Source of the DNA: Streptomyces niveus
GTDB lineage: Bacteria > Actinomycetota > Actinomycetes > Streptomycetales > Streptomycetaceae
Length of the DNA stretch: 64,000 nt
Direction of reading: 5' to 3'
Assembly (NCBI RefSeq): GCF_002009175.1
Contig: NZ_CP018047.1
Coordinates: 5,642,001-5,706,000 of the forward strand
Each line of letters starts with the position of its first letter. Position 1 is the stretch's first letter. Of this stretch, positions 38,972-47,626 are shown piece by piece. Made by a program: the position numbers and the translations under genes. The notes under the pieces are model-generated. The model was not told the DNA's origin and made no database searches. It worked only from the letters and a program-made list of their open reading frames with translations.

Positions 38972-41539
38972 CTACGGAAGGCGGTTCAGCAGCGCCCGGC
39001 CCACCTGGGCGAACGCGCCCTTCGGGTGGTCACGGAACAGCGGCTCGGTGCCGAACAGCGTGACCGGCGCACCGGCCACCGCCGTACCGCTCACGATCGC
39101 CGCCTGACCCGCCGCGGCCTGCGGACCGCCCGTGCCGTCCTCATTCGCGCGCCAGTGGCCCGAGACGAGCGGGTTGCCACCGCCGTACGACTGCTCGGTG
39201 CGCACGCCCTTGCCGAGGGCGGTGTACCAGATCGGCGAGTAGACGAACGAGTGCGGCTGTGTGCCGCCGGTGACCGGTCCGGGCGTGTTGACCACCCGCA
39301 CCACGCCGTTGGCGTTCCCGTTGCCCCGTACCGGCGTGGCCGTCAGCAGAGCGGCCTCGGTGTTGAACGTCGCACCACCGGAGCCGAGCGCCACCACGGG
39401 CGCGCCCCCGGCGAGGAACTCACCGAGCGCGGCGCGGGCGGTCTCGTTCAGCGAACGGTGGCTGAGCCCCGTCGACACGTACAGCGCGTCGGCCTTCGAC
39501 CAGTCGAAGCCGGCGTTCGCCGTCGCCGTCGACACGGGCAGCACCTCGAAGCCCATCTCGCGCAGCGCGAACAGCTCGCCCGAGTTCACCGCCGCCGCGA
39601 CCGTCGTACGCCGCAGGTCCGCGACGCCCTTGTCCTTCGTGGCGGCGAAGACGACGCCGTACCGGTCGGCCAGGATCTCGGCCTTCTTGCGGGCCGACGA
39701 CGGCACGATCGCCGCGCCGTCCGCCGTCCGCCGCACCTTCACGCCCTGCGCGAGCAGCGAGTTGAGGGCGGCGAACTCCTTCGGGTCGTCCAGCCGCAGC
39801 TTCAGGTCGCCACCGCGGGCCACCGAGCCGACGGGCGACGCGGCGTCGACCTCGCGACCTTCGAGGTTCAGCGAGCCCCGCTGGACCTTGGTGACGTTCG
39901 CGCCCCACAGCAGCCCGAGGCTCCAGCCCGAGATGTCGTACATCGACGACACGTCCGCACTGATGTCCCGGCCCTCGTCCAGGATGACGTTGGCGAGACC
40001 GCGCTTGGCCTGCTCCATGTCGACCACGTACGAACCGGCCGGATACGCGCGGCCCGCCAGCTTGAAGCTCTTACGGGCCTGCTCGACCTTCACGTCGTTG
40101 GCGATCAGATGGTCGACGAGCCGCGCGGCGGCCGACGCCGAACGCTGGCCGTCGCCGGCCGGAATCACGTACGCGCGCGGGAAGTCGGTCGTGTAGATGT
40201 CCTCCGGACCGATGCCGGGCACACCGGGCACCGTCTCCTCGGAGATGACCCGCTGCTTCTCGCCCGCCGCACCGCGCCGGAACGTCTCGATCTGGTCGGC
40301 TATCAGTGTCTTGCGGTTGTCCAGCGAGAAGTCGAGCGTGGCGCGCATCGCAGCGCCCGCGACATCGGTGTTGATCGCGGAGCGGCGGCGCAACTCCTCG
40401 ACGGGGAGGTTGTTGTAGTCGTTGTTGTTGACCCGCATCGGGATCTCGATGGTGTGCGAGGCGACCGTGCCCTGGAACGCCATGTACTGCGGCGTGAAGA
40501 TCGGCGGCCAGTCGTCCCAGCCCTCCTCCTGGTCCCGGAAGGGGATGACGGGCGGCTGCACGCCGTCCTTCTCGGCGGTGTAGCCGAGGTCGTTGACCGC
40601 CTTCTCCATGCCGAGGGCGTTGGCGTAGGAGTTCTTGAGGAACAGGTCGTACTCGTAGTTCTCGCCGTGCGGCGGAGTCGTCGGCTCGATGAGCGTGCCG
40701 TTGACGTATCCGTGCAGATCGAGCATGACCGCGGGCTGCTTGTCGACGGCTATCTGCCGGATCGCGCGCGCCTCCGGCTGCGAGGCGGTGATGAAGTCCC
40801 GGTTGAGGTCGATGCCGTTGCCGTTGGCGCGCGTTCCGGCGATCCGGCCGTCCGGGTTCGCCGTCACGTTGAGAATGATCCGGCTCGTGGACAGCAGCTT
40901 CTTCGTACGGCTGTCCTTGGCCTTCGCCAGCTCGTCGATGAGCTTCAGGGCCGCGTCGGTGCCCTCCCACTCATTGCCGTGGATGTTGTTGTTGATGAAG
41001 ACCGGAGTCTTGTAACTCTCCTTGATCTTCTTGTCCTTGGCGGCCGACGCGGGGGAGTTCTCGATGCGCTCACGCATCCGCTCCTGCTCTGCGGCCTCCT
41101 TCGCGCTCTCCGGCTCCGTGACCGTGACGAGATACAGGTCGTGCCCGCCGGCCGACCGGCCCGTGACCTCGACACTGACCCGATTGCCCAGCTCCTGGAG
41201 GGCGTTGAGACGCGGGGCGAGCGCGTGGTACGGCGCCAGGCCCAGCTTGATGGCCTTGTCCGCCGGGTTCTCGGGCAGCGTCTCCAGGACGGTGCGGCGC
41301 GGGTAGCCGCCGTCCTTGCGCAGACCGAGCGAGGTCTTGCCCACCGAGGAGAGGGCCGCGGCGCCGGCCGACGGCAGCGCGGTCGAGGCCACGCGGGAGT
41401 CCGTGGTGCCGCCGTCCCTCACCGGGTGCGAGGACCGGCCGTCGTCGGCGCCGGGCGCGGCGAGCGCGGGCAGCGGTGCGAGCATCAGGGCCGCGGTGGC
41501 CGTGGCCGTGGCGAGCAGTACGGGTCTGGGCATCCCCAT
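38972..41539 (-). CDS. Secreted M14 zinc carboxypeptidase
   Basis: 855 aa. The signal peptide (1-28) ends ALAAPG. The M14 catalytic domain (about 90-420) has zinc ligands His187 and Glu190 in IHGNEWEGTDA, the substrate element NPDGRIAGTRANGNGIDLNRDF, a third ligand in MLDLHGYVNG, and the catalytic Glu probably in SHTIEIPM. A long C-terminal part (about 450-855) of unknown function contains a Rossmann-like stretch (ADALYVSTGLSHRSLNE ... GEFLAGGAPVVALGSGG). It removes C-terminal residues from peptides outside the cell. The ATG at 41539 has GGAGGT eight bases upstream. Confidence 0.9.
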   Translation of the reverse strand: MGMPRPVLLATATATAALMLAPLPALAAPGADDGRSSHPVRDGGTTDSRVASTALPSAGAAALSSVGKTSLGLRKDGGYPRRTVLETLPENPADKAIKLGLAPYHALAPRLNALQELGNRVSVEVTGRSAGGHDLYLVTVTEPESAKEAAEQERMRERIENSPASAAKDKKIKESYKTPVFINNNIHGNEWEGTDAALKLIDELAKAKDSRTKKLLSTSRIILNVTANPDGRIAGTRANGNGIDLNRDFITASQPEARAIRQIAVDKQPAVMLDLHGYVNGTLIEPTTPPHGENYEYDLFLKNSYANALGMEKAVNDLGYTAEKDGVQPPVIPFRDQEEGWDDWPPIFTPQYMAFQGTVASHTIEIPMRVNNNDYNNLPVEELRRRSAINTDVAGAAMRATLDFSLDNRKTLIADQIETFRRGAAGEKQRVISEETVPGVPGIGPEDIYTTDFPRAYVIPAGDGQRSASAAARLVDHLIANDVKVEQARKSFKLAGRAYPAGSYVVDMEQAKRGLANVILDEGRDISADVSSMYDISGWSLGLLWGANVTKVQRGSLNLEGREVDAASPVGSVARGGDLKLRLDDPKEFAALNSLLAQGVKVRRTADGAAIVPSSARKKAEILADRYGVVFAATKDKGVADLRRTTVAAAVNSGELFALREMGFEVLPVSTATANAGFDWSKADALYVSTGLSHRSLNETARAALGEFLAGGAPVVALGSGGATFNTEAALLTATPVRGNGNANGVVRVVNTPGPVTGGTQPHSFVYSPIWYTALGKGVRTEQSYGGGNPLVSGHWRANEDGTGGPQAAAGQAAIVSGTAVAGAPVTLFGTEPLFRDHPKGAFAQVGRALLNRLP

Positions 41540-41601
41540 GCGGATGTACCTCCGGGTCGTGCGGGGGGCGATCGTTCGGTTCAATAGGCAGGTCATACCG
41601 G

Positions 41602-41616
41602 TTGAACGTGTCAACA
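41602..41616. promoter_or_regulatory. Dyad with -35-like element upstream of the M14 peptidase
   Basis: GTTGAACGTGTCAAC is a near-perfect 15-bp palindrome, and on the minus strand it contains TTGACA (41615-41610). A matching -10 at 17-18 bases is poor (CTGCCT or TGCCTA). It may be an operator embedded in the peptidase promoter. Confidence 0.4.
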
Positions 41617-41715
41617 ACAAGGGGTGTCCGGACTCTCGTCCGTCCCACCCGCACCATGGAACCGGCCGGGAACCACCCCGAAACAGCAGTGGAACAACCC
41701 CGATAGGGTGACGGT

Positions 41716-42528
41716 ATGCGTGATCTCGGTGTGGGCTTCGGCTACTTGGTGAAAGGCCAGCGCTGGGTCGGCGCGCACGGCCGATGGCTGGGCTTCGGGC
41801 TGCTGCCCGGACTGGTGACCCTCGTCCTGTACGGGGCGGCGCTCGTCGGCCTCTTCTACGGCGCCGACGATCTGACGGCCTGGGCGACGCCCTTCGCCGA
41901 CGACTGGTCCTCGCCGTGGCAGGGGCTGTTCCGCGGCTTCCTCACCGTGCTGCTCGTCGCACTCGTGCTGTTCCTCGCCGTGATCGCGTTCACGGCCGTG
42001 ACGCTGCTGGTCGGCCAGCCCTTCTACGAATCGCTCTCCGAGGCGGTGGACCGCTCGGAGGGCGGACACGTCCCCGAGTCGGGACTGCCGCTCTTGCGCG
42101 AACTGTGGATCTCCGCGCGTGACAGCCTGCGGGTCCTGGGGCGGGTGGTGCTGTACGGCGTCCTGCTCTTCGCCCTCGGCTTCATCCCCGTCGTCGGACA
42201 GACCGTCGTGCCGGTGCTCGGCTTCTGCGTGTCCGGCTTCTTCCTCGCGGAGGAGCTCAACGCGGTCGCGATGCAGCGGCGCGGTATCGAACTGAAGGAA
42301 CGCCTCGCGCTGTTGCGGGGCCGCCGGCTGCTCACGCTGGGCTTCGGCGTCCCGCTGACGCTCGCGTTCCTGGTGCCGTTCGTCGCGGTGTTCCTGATGC
42401 CGGGGGCGGTGGCGGGGGCGACGCTGATGGCACGCGACCTGACGGGCGAGGGTGCGGGTGCCGGTCAGGCCGGTTCGCCCGTGCCGAGCGGTACGGTTCC
42501 GGCGCCCGAGGCCCCACGCGAGTGGTGA
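41716..42528 (+). CDS. EI24-domain membrane protein (CysZ-like)
   Basis: 270 aa, with several membrane segments: FGLLPGLVTLVLYGAALVGLF, FLTVLLVALVLFLAVIAF, VLYGVLLFALGFIPVVGQ and VPLTLAFLVPFVAVFLMPG. The EI24 pattern includes LLVGQPFYESLSEAVD and FFLAEELNAVAMQRRGI. The family includes the sulfate transporter CysZ; no sulfur gene is near, so the role is unassigned. The C-terminus is a short Gly/Pro tail. It diverges from the peptidase gene. Confidence 0.85.
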   Translation: MRDLGVGFGYLVKGQRWVGAHGRWLGFGLLPGLVTLVLYGAALVGLFYGADDLTAWATPFADDWSSPWQGLFRGFLTVLLVALVLFLAVIAFTAVTLLVGQPFYESLSEAVDRSEGGHVPESGLPLLRELWISARDSLRVLGRVVLYGVLLFALGFIPVVGQTVVPVLGFCVSGFFLAEELNAVAMQRRGIELKERLALLRGRRLLTLGFGVPLTLAFLVPFVAVFLMPGAVAGATLMARDLTGEGAGAGQAGSPVPSGTVPAPEAPREW

Positions 42529-42571
42529 ACCCGGTCGTTGCCGGAGTTGCGCCAACTCGTGGCCAAGGCTT

Positions 42572-42789
42572 GTCCTCAATCGCCGGACGGGCTCAAACAT
42601 GCCCGCCGGGCACCTCCAGCCCGCCCGGCATCTCAACCCCGCCCGGCACCTTCAGCCCGTCCGGCGTTTGAGGACACCACCGGGCGGCGGGCGCATCCCA
42701 AGCCGGTCGGGCATCTCAAGCCCGTCCGGCGATTGAGGACACACCCACCGGTGCCCGGGCGCATACAAGCCCGTCCGGCGATTGAGGAC
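42572..42789. repeat. Cluster of dispersed 24-nt repeats between convergent genes
   Basis: One forward copy at 42572-42595 (core CAATCGCCGGACGGGCT) and inverted copies at about 42653-42675 (GTTTGAGGAC variant), 42717-42740 and 42766-42789. Between them are degenerate CCCGCCCGGCA-type fragments. After the last copy comes CCACCGGGCGGACCCCGG, also found beside the copies near 62517. It fills most of the 303-base gap between the EI24 and peptidase C15-like genes, and the forward and inverted copies can pair into long hairpins. Confidence 0.85.
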
Positions 42790-42831
42790 GGACCGGCCCA
42801 CCGGGCGGACCCCGGTGAGCCGGGCAGCCCG

Positions 42832-44136
42832 TTACGACTCCTCCGCCGCCACCCGCACAATCGCCCGCAGCTGCTCCGTGATGTCCAGCCTGTTCTGGAC
42901 GAAGACCGGATCCGTCACCGAACCCGTCGCCGGATCGGTGTTGCCCGGACCGAACTGGAGCACCGGCGTGTGGACATGCCCGCCCGGGATGTCGAGCCCG
43001 AGCCGGTCGCGCAGCAGCGTCGCCCGGTAGGCGATCTCGTTCGACAGATAGTCCCCGCCGCCACCCGCGCGGGCCGCCGAGCCGGGTGTCGGCCCCTCGG
43101 GCCGTACGACCGGCGCGGTGCCGCCCGCCGGGATCTCGGTGACCGACGTGTTGTCGTACACCGGGAAGCGCCCCGTGTCGGCGGCCACGATCCCCGCGTA
43201 GGGGAGCGTCGTCCGCGTCCACTGGGGCTGCGTGGCCGGGTCCTTCACCGGTACGAGCCCGGTCTGCGACACGTTCTCGTTGTCGCCGAAGCCGCCGCGC
43301 CACGCGCCGTTGTACCGCTCGACATCGATCCGCCCCACCCGTCCCTGACTGACCGTCACGAACAGATCGGCGCGCGGCAGCGCACGGCGCAGGGCGCGTT
43401 CGACCGTGCCGTCGGCGAAGTCCCCCCAGCGGACCGGGAACACGGCCGTCTCGACGCGCGCCGGCCCGTCTGCCGTACGGATCACCGTGCCGTCCAGCGC
43501 GAGCGCGACCGCCCCGGACGGGTTGCTGATGCGGATGTCCCTGTCCAGAGTGAACGGGTCGAAGCCCGTCACCACGATCCGCTTGAGGCCCTTGTCCCGG
43601 CCGCCGCCGACCGCCAGCGGTTCCTGGCCGCGCGACGTGCTCTCCAGCCGCTCCAGCAGCCGTACGCCCGCCGCCTCGGAGAGCCCCGACTCCGCGTGCC
43701 AGGCGCGCAGTTCACGGGTCATGGCCAGCCGCGCCCAGTACAGCGGCCGGTCGTCGTCCCGGCTCAGGGCGTGTTCTTGGGGTCCTGCCGGGCCCCGCCC
43801 CTGCGCGCGGTCCACGGCGCGCCGCCACAGCCGTTCGCCGTGCCGTACGGCGGCGCGCTCCGCCTGCGCGTACGAACCGGCGCCGCGCAGCGCTGTCGCG
43901 AACGCCGGAGCGACCCCGTCGAAGCCGCTGTCGGCGAGTATCCGCCGCGGTACGTCCCTGTCGAGCCGCCCTTCCTCGACTGTGACCGCCGGGGCGGCGT
44001 CGGACGCCGGCCGGGCGGCCACGGCGCCGGTGGCCGCGGCGTGCGGCGGAGGCGCCACCGCGACGAGCGCGGCCGACGCGAGCAGGACGAGGCCGAGCCG
44101 GCCGGCTGTGTTGCCTGTGGTGCGCACGAGTCTCAC
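42832..44136 (-). CDS. Secreted pyroglutamyl-peptidase-like protein, catalytic Cys replaced by Ser
   Basis: 434 aa, signal peptide at 1-35 (ending AAAT/AVAA). Residues about 170-430 resemble peptidase family C15: VTGFDPFTLDRDIRISNPSG, then SQGRVGRIDVERYNG with the conserved Glu, DYLSNEIAYRATLL, and HVHTPVLQF with the catalytic His. In C15 enzymes the third motif is YVCNHVFY with the Cys nucleophile; here that position is Ser. The 140-residue helical N-terminal domain is extra (the usual enzyme is about 215 aa, cytoplasmic). The GTG at 44136 has GGAAGG nine bases upstream. It may be a Ser-dependent or inactive variant. Confidence 0.75.
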   Translation of the reverse strand: MRLVRTTGNTAGRLGLVLLASAALVAVAPPPHAAATGAVAARPASDAAPAVTVEEGRLDRDVPRRILADSGFDGVAPAFATALRGAGSYAQAERAAVRHGERLWRRAVDRAQGRGPAGPQEHALSRDDDRPLYWARLAMTRELRAWHAESGLSEAAGVRLLERLESTSRGQEPLAVGGGRDKGLKRIVVTGFDPFTLDRDIRISNPSGAVALALDGTVIRTADGPARVETAVFPVRWGDFADGTVERALRRALPRADLFVTVSQGRVGRIDVERYNGAWRGGFGDNENVSQTGLVPVKDPATQPQWTRTTLPYAGIVAADTGRFPVYDNTSVTEIPAGGTAPVVRPEGPTPGSAARAGGGGDYLSNEIAYRATLLRDRLGLDIPGGHVHTPVLQFGPGNTDPATGSVTDPVFVQNRLDITEQLRAIVRVAAEES

Positions 44137-44227
44137 GGGAGTCCTTCCTTCGGGTGGCGGAAGTATCACCTCCGCACCCCGCCGATGGCTACGGCGCCGG
44201 GGTTCCCGAAGATCCGCCGGGCACTGC

Positions 44228-44812
44228 CTACCGCTCCGGCCCCTCCGCCCCGCCCCGCAGCAGCGTCACGAACGCCCGGAAGGCCTCCGGCATGTCCACC
44301 GACTCGGGCGCCAGCAGCCACTGGTACTGGAGCCCGTCCATCACGGCCACCAGCAGCGGCGCCGTCTGCTCGGGCGTGAGCCCGCTCGGCAGCCGGTCGC
44401 CGAACTCGTCGCGCAGTACGCCCGCCATGTTGCCCCGCACCTGGACGTACCGCCGGGTGAAGAACTCCCCGGCCGGGTGACCCTCCGTCACACTCTCGCC
44501 GAGCAGCGCCGAGAAGGTCTGCACGATGCCCGGCCGCATCGCGTTGTAGTCGACCATCGACGTCAGCAGCTCCAGCCGCCAGCCGTCCGCGCCCCGGCTG
44601 CCGCCTCCGGTGTCCCACTGGTCGCGCTCGTCCATGACGGCGAGGAGCAGCGCCTCCTTCGTGGGGAAGTAGTGGAGCAGCCCCTGCTGGGTGAGGCCCA
44701 CCCGCTCGGCCACGGCGCCCAACGTCGTTCCCCGGTAGCCGCGTTCGGCGATCACCTCGATGGTGGCGCGGAGAATCTCCGCCCGCCGCTCCACGCCTCT
44801 GGGCCTCGCCAT
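44228..44812 (-). CDS. TetR family transcriptional regulator
   Basis: 194 aa. The N-terminal HTH is RAEILRATIEVIAERGYRGTTLGAVAERVGLTQQGLLHYFPTKEALLLAVMD; residues 75-194 form the ligand-binding helices. It diverges from the GH3 beta-glucosidase and is likely its repressor, with a tandem CCG-N5-CGG operator in the gap between them. Confidence 0.92.
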   Translation of the reverse strand: MARPRGVERRAEILRATIEVIAERGYRGTTLGAVAERVGLTQQGLLHYFPTKEALLLAVMDERDQWDTGGGSRGADGWRLELLTSMVDYNAMRPGIVQTFSALLGESVTEGHPAGEFFTRRYVQVRGNMAGVLRDEFGDRLPSGLTPEQTAPLLVAVMDGLQYQWLLAPESVDMPEAFRAFVTLLRGGAEGPER

Positions 44813-44850
44813 CCAACCGGGTCCTCTCGCCTCGTACCTGTCCGCTCACC

Positions 44851-44886
44851 GACCGTTGTACGGACCGACCGCTGTCCGGACCGTAC
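44851..44886. promoter_or_regulatory. Tandem operator between tetR and the GH3 gene
   Basis: Two 17-nt copies of GACCGnTGTnCGGACCG start at 44851 and 44867 (15 of 17 identical, 16-bp period). Each contains a dyad CCGnTGTnCGG. The outer sequence 44858-44886 is also an imperfect 29-bp palindrome (GTACGG ... CCGTAC). It sits 39 bases from the tetR start and 100 from the GH3 start. Confidence 0.55.
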
Positions 44887-44985
44887 ACGAGTAACGAAAC
44901 GATAACGAAGCCTACCCACCTACAGATTTGAGGGCCACCATGTAACCGTCCGCACGACGCAGGGCACTGACGAGGAGGTACCGCC

Positions 44986-47475
44986 GTGACCGGCGCACCC
45001 ATCACCCGGGCCGACCAAGCACGCGAAGCGGCCGTCGAAGCGGCGCTCGGCAAGCTGGAACTGGACGACAAGGCCCGGCTGTTGGCTGGGCAGGACAACT
45101 GGTCGCTGCCCGCGCTCCCGGAGATCGGCCTGGCCTCCCTCGTCATGTCCGACGGCCCGATCGGCGTCAGGGGCGTGCGCTGGACCGCCGACGACCCGTC
45201 GGTCGCGCTCCCCTCGCCCACCGCGCTCGCCGCCACCTGGGACCCCGAACTGGCCCGCAGGGCAGGGCGGTTGCTGGCCCAGGAGGCCCGCCGCAAGGGC
45301 GTGCACGTCCTCCTGGCGCCCACCGTCAATCTGCACCGGTCCCCGCTGGGCGGACGGCACTTCGAGGCGTACAGCGAAGACCCCTACCTCACCGGCGAGA
45401 TCGGCACCGGCTACGTCCTCGGCGTGCAGGACGGCGGCGTCGGCACGACCGTCAAGCACTTCGTCGCCAACGACGCCGAGACCGACCGCTTCACCGTCGA
45501 CAACATCGTCGCCCCGCGTTCGCTGCGCGAGCTGTATCTCGCCCCGTTCGAGGCCATCGTCAAGAACGCCCACCCCTGGGGCATCATGGCCGCATACAAC
45601 CAGGTCAACGGCCACTCGATGACCGAGCACCGCTATCTCCAGAACGAAGTCCTGCGCGGCGAATGGGGATTCGACGGCTACATCGTCTCCGACTGGCTGG
45701 CCGCCCGCTCCACCACCGGCGCCCTCCTCGGCGGCCTCGACGTCGCGATGCCCGGTCCCAAGACCGTCTACGGCCAGGCGCTCGCCGCCGCCGTCCGGGC
45801 CGGCGACGTCGAGGAATCCCTCGTCGACGACGCCGTACGCAACGTACTGAGGCTCGCCGCCCGCGTCGGCGTCCTCGACAACGCCCCCGCCGTGGTCGCG
45901 GAGCCCGCGCTCCCCGCGCCCGTCGACGGCGACGCGCTGGCCCGCGAGATCGCGCACCGCTCCTTCGTCCTCGTACGCAACGAGGAACGCGACGGCCACC
46001 CCACCCTGCCCCTCGACCCGGCCAGGACCCGCACGGTGGCGCTCAGCGGCGCCGCAGCCCGCGACGCCCGAATCCTCGGCGGCGGATCGGCCACCGTCTT
46101 CCCGCCGCACGTCGTCGCGCCGCTCGACGGCCTCACCGCCGCCCTGCCCGAAGGCGCCCTCAGCTACAGCGTCGGCGCCGACCCCAGCGACCAACTCGGC
46201 ATCGCCGCCAAGGGATTCGAGCTGCGCGCCGTCTGCCGCGCCGCCGACGGGCGGGAGCTGGGCACCACCGGCATCCCCTCCGGCATGGTCCAGTGGGTCG
46301 GTGCCGACCTGCCCGACGGCGTTCGGTACGACGAACTGCACACCGTCGAGTTCACCGGCACCTTCACCCCGCGCGAGAGCGGCGACCACACCTTCGGCAC
46401 CCGTGGCATCGGGCCCCTCGTCCTCACCGTCGGCGGCGAGAAGGTCTGGGAGGGCGAGGAACGGCTCGGCGACAGCTCCGACCCGTTCAACGCGTTCTTC
46501 GGCGAACGCCTGGAACGCGCCCAAGTCACCCTCGTCGCAGGCGAGTCCGTCGATGTCTCGCTGCGCCTCACCGTGCCCAGGCTGCCCGGCGCCCCGATGG
46601 ACGCGGTCGCCTTCTCGCTGCTCCACCTCGGCCCGCGACGCGCCCCCGAGGACCTGATCGCCGAGGCCGTCGAGGCCGCGAGGGCCGCGGACGCCGCCGT
46701 CGTGGTGGTCGCCACCACCACGGCCGTCGAGTCCGAGGGCTTCGACCGTACGAGTCTGGAACTGCCCGGCCACCAGAACGCGCTCGTCGCGGCCGTCGCC
46801 GCCGTCAACCCGAACACCGTCGTGGTCGTCAACACCGGCTCACCGGTCGAACTGCCGTGGAGGGGCGACGTGGCAGCCGTACTGCTCAGCTGGTTCCCCG
46901 GCCAGGAGGGCGGCGCCGCGCTCGCCGACGTCCTCACCGGCGCCGAGGAGCCCGGCGGCCGGCTCACCACCACCTGGCCGGTCGCCCTGACCGACGTCCC
47001 CGTCAGCGACACCACACCCGCCGGTGGCGAACTCCATTACACAGAGGGCGTGTTCATCGGCTACCGCGCCTGGGAGCGCACCGGCACCGCCCCCGCGTAC
47101 CCCTTCGGCCACGGGCTCGGCTACACCGACTGGGAGTACGAAACCCTTACCGCCACCACCGGGAACGCGACCGTACGGCTGCGCAACACCGGTACGCGGA
47201 CCGGCCGCGAGACCGTCCAGATCTACCTCGCCCCCGCGACCGGGGCCGCGCCGGGGACCCCCGAGCGCCCGGTGCGCTGGCTGGCGGGCTTCGCCTCCGT
47301 CGAGGCGGGCCCGGGCGAGAGCGTCGAGGTGAGCGTCCCGATCAGGGCGCGTGCCTATGAGATCTGGGACGAGCAAGAGAACGCGTGGGCGGCGGTCCCC
47401 GGCACGTACGAGATCCAGGCGGGCCGCTCCCTGACGGACCCCCGACTGACCGCGACGGTCGAGCGCCTCCTTTGA
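44986..47475 (+). CDS. GH3 family beta-glucosidase with PA14 domain
   Basis: 829 aa, no signal peptide, so intracellular. GH3 N-terminal TIM barrel (about 25-290) with KHFVANDAETDR and the nucleophile Asp236 in YIVSDWLAA. The C-terminal domain is interrupted by a PA14 domain (about 395-535: GTFTPRESGDHTFGTRGIGPL), then VVATTTAVESEGFDRTSLELPG with the acid/base Glu, and a fibronectin III-like end (RNTGTRTGRETVQIYL). It hydrolyses beta-linked oligoglucosides or beta-xylosides taken up by the cell. The GTG has GAGGAGGT seven bases upstream. TetR is divergent. Confidence 0.93.
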   Translation: MTGAPITRADQAREAAVEAALGKLELDDKARLLAGQDNWSLPALPEIGLASLVMSDGPIGVRGVRWTADDPSVALPSPTALAATWDPELARRAGRLLAQEARRKGVHVLLAPTVNLHRSPLGGRHFEAYSEDPYLTGEIGTGYVLGVQDGGVGTTVKHFVANDAETDRFTVDNIVAPRSLRELYLAPFEAIVKNAHPWGIMAAYNQVNGHSMTEHRYLQNEVLRGEWGFDGYIVSDWLAARSTTGALLGGLDVAMPGPKTVYGQALAAAVRAGDVEESLVDDAVRNVLRLAARVGVLDNAPAVVAEPALPAPVDGDALAREIAHRSFVLVRNEERDGHPTLPLDPARTRTVALSGAAARDARILGGGSATVFPPHVVAPLDGLTAALPEGALSYSVGADPSDQLGIAAKGFELRAVCRAADGRELGTTGIPSGMVQWVGADLPDGVRYDELHTVEFTGTFTPRESGDHTFGTRGIGPLVLTVGGEKVWEGEERLGDSSDPFNAFFGERLERAQVTLVAGESVDVSLRLTVPRLPGAPMDAVAFSLLHLGPRRAPEDLIAEAVEAARAADAAVVVVATTTAVESEGFDRTSLELPGHQNALVAAVAAVNPNTVVVVNTGSPVELPWRGDVAAVLLSWFPGQEGGAALADVLTGAEEPGGRLTTTWPVALTDVPVSDTTPAGGELHYTEGVFIGYRAWERTGTAPAYPFGHGLGYTDWEYETLTATTGNATVRLRNTGTRTGRETVQIYLAPATGAAPGTPERPVRWLAGFASVEAGPGESVEVSVPIRARAYEIWDEQENAWAAVPGTYEIQAGRSLTDPRLTATVERLL

Positions 47476-47516
47476 GCGATGGGGTTGGTTGACCAGGTCC
47501 GTCCGGTGGCCGGTTC

Positions 47517-47567
47517 GTCCTCAATCGCCGGACGGGCTCAAAATGAGCCCGTCCGGCGATTGAGGAC
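47517..47567. repeat. Perfect palindrome of the dispersed repeat (bidirectional terminator candidate)
   Basis: Bases 47517-47540 (core CAATCGCCGGACGGGCT) are exactly complementary to 47544-47567 over 24 bp, with a loop of AAA. It lies between the convergent GH3 and aldose epimerase genes. The flank CCGTCCGGTGG at 47500-47510 matches the element that accompanies other copies. As RNA this is a very stable hairpin on either strand. Confidence 0.88.
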
Positions 47568-47626
47568 AGGCGCGGCCCGAGCGCCGCGCCAGGCGCCAAG
47601 CCGGCCGTACCTCGCTGACGCCCTCA

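Noticed and set aside
39026-41587. Very long plus-strand open frame (853 codons) opposite the M14 peptidase
   Set aside because: It has an Arg/Gly/Val-rich shadow composition, no family motif and wrong third-position GC; the minus-strand frame has a signal peptide and zinc motifs.
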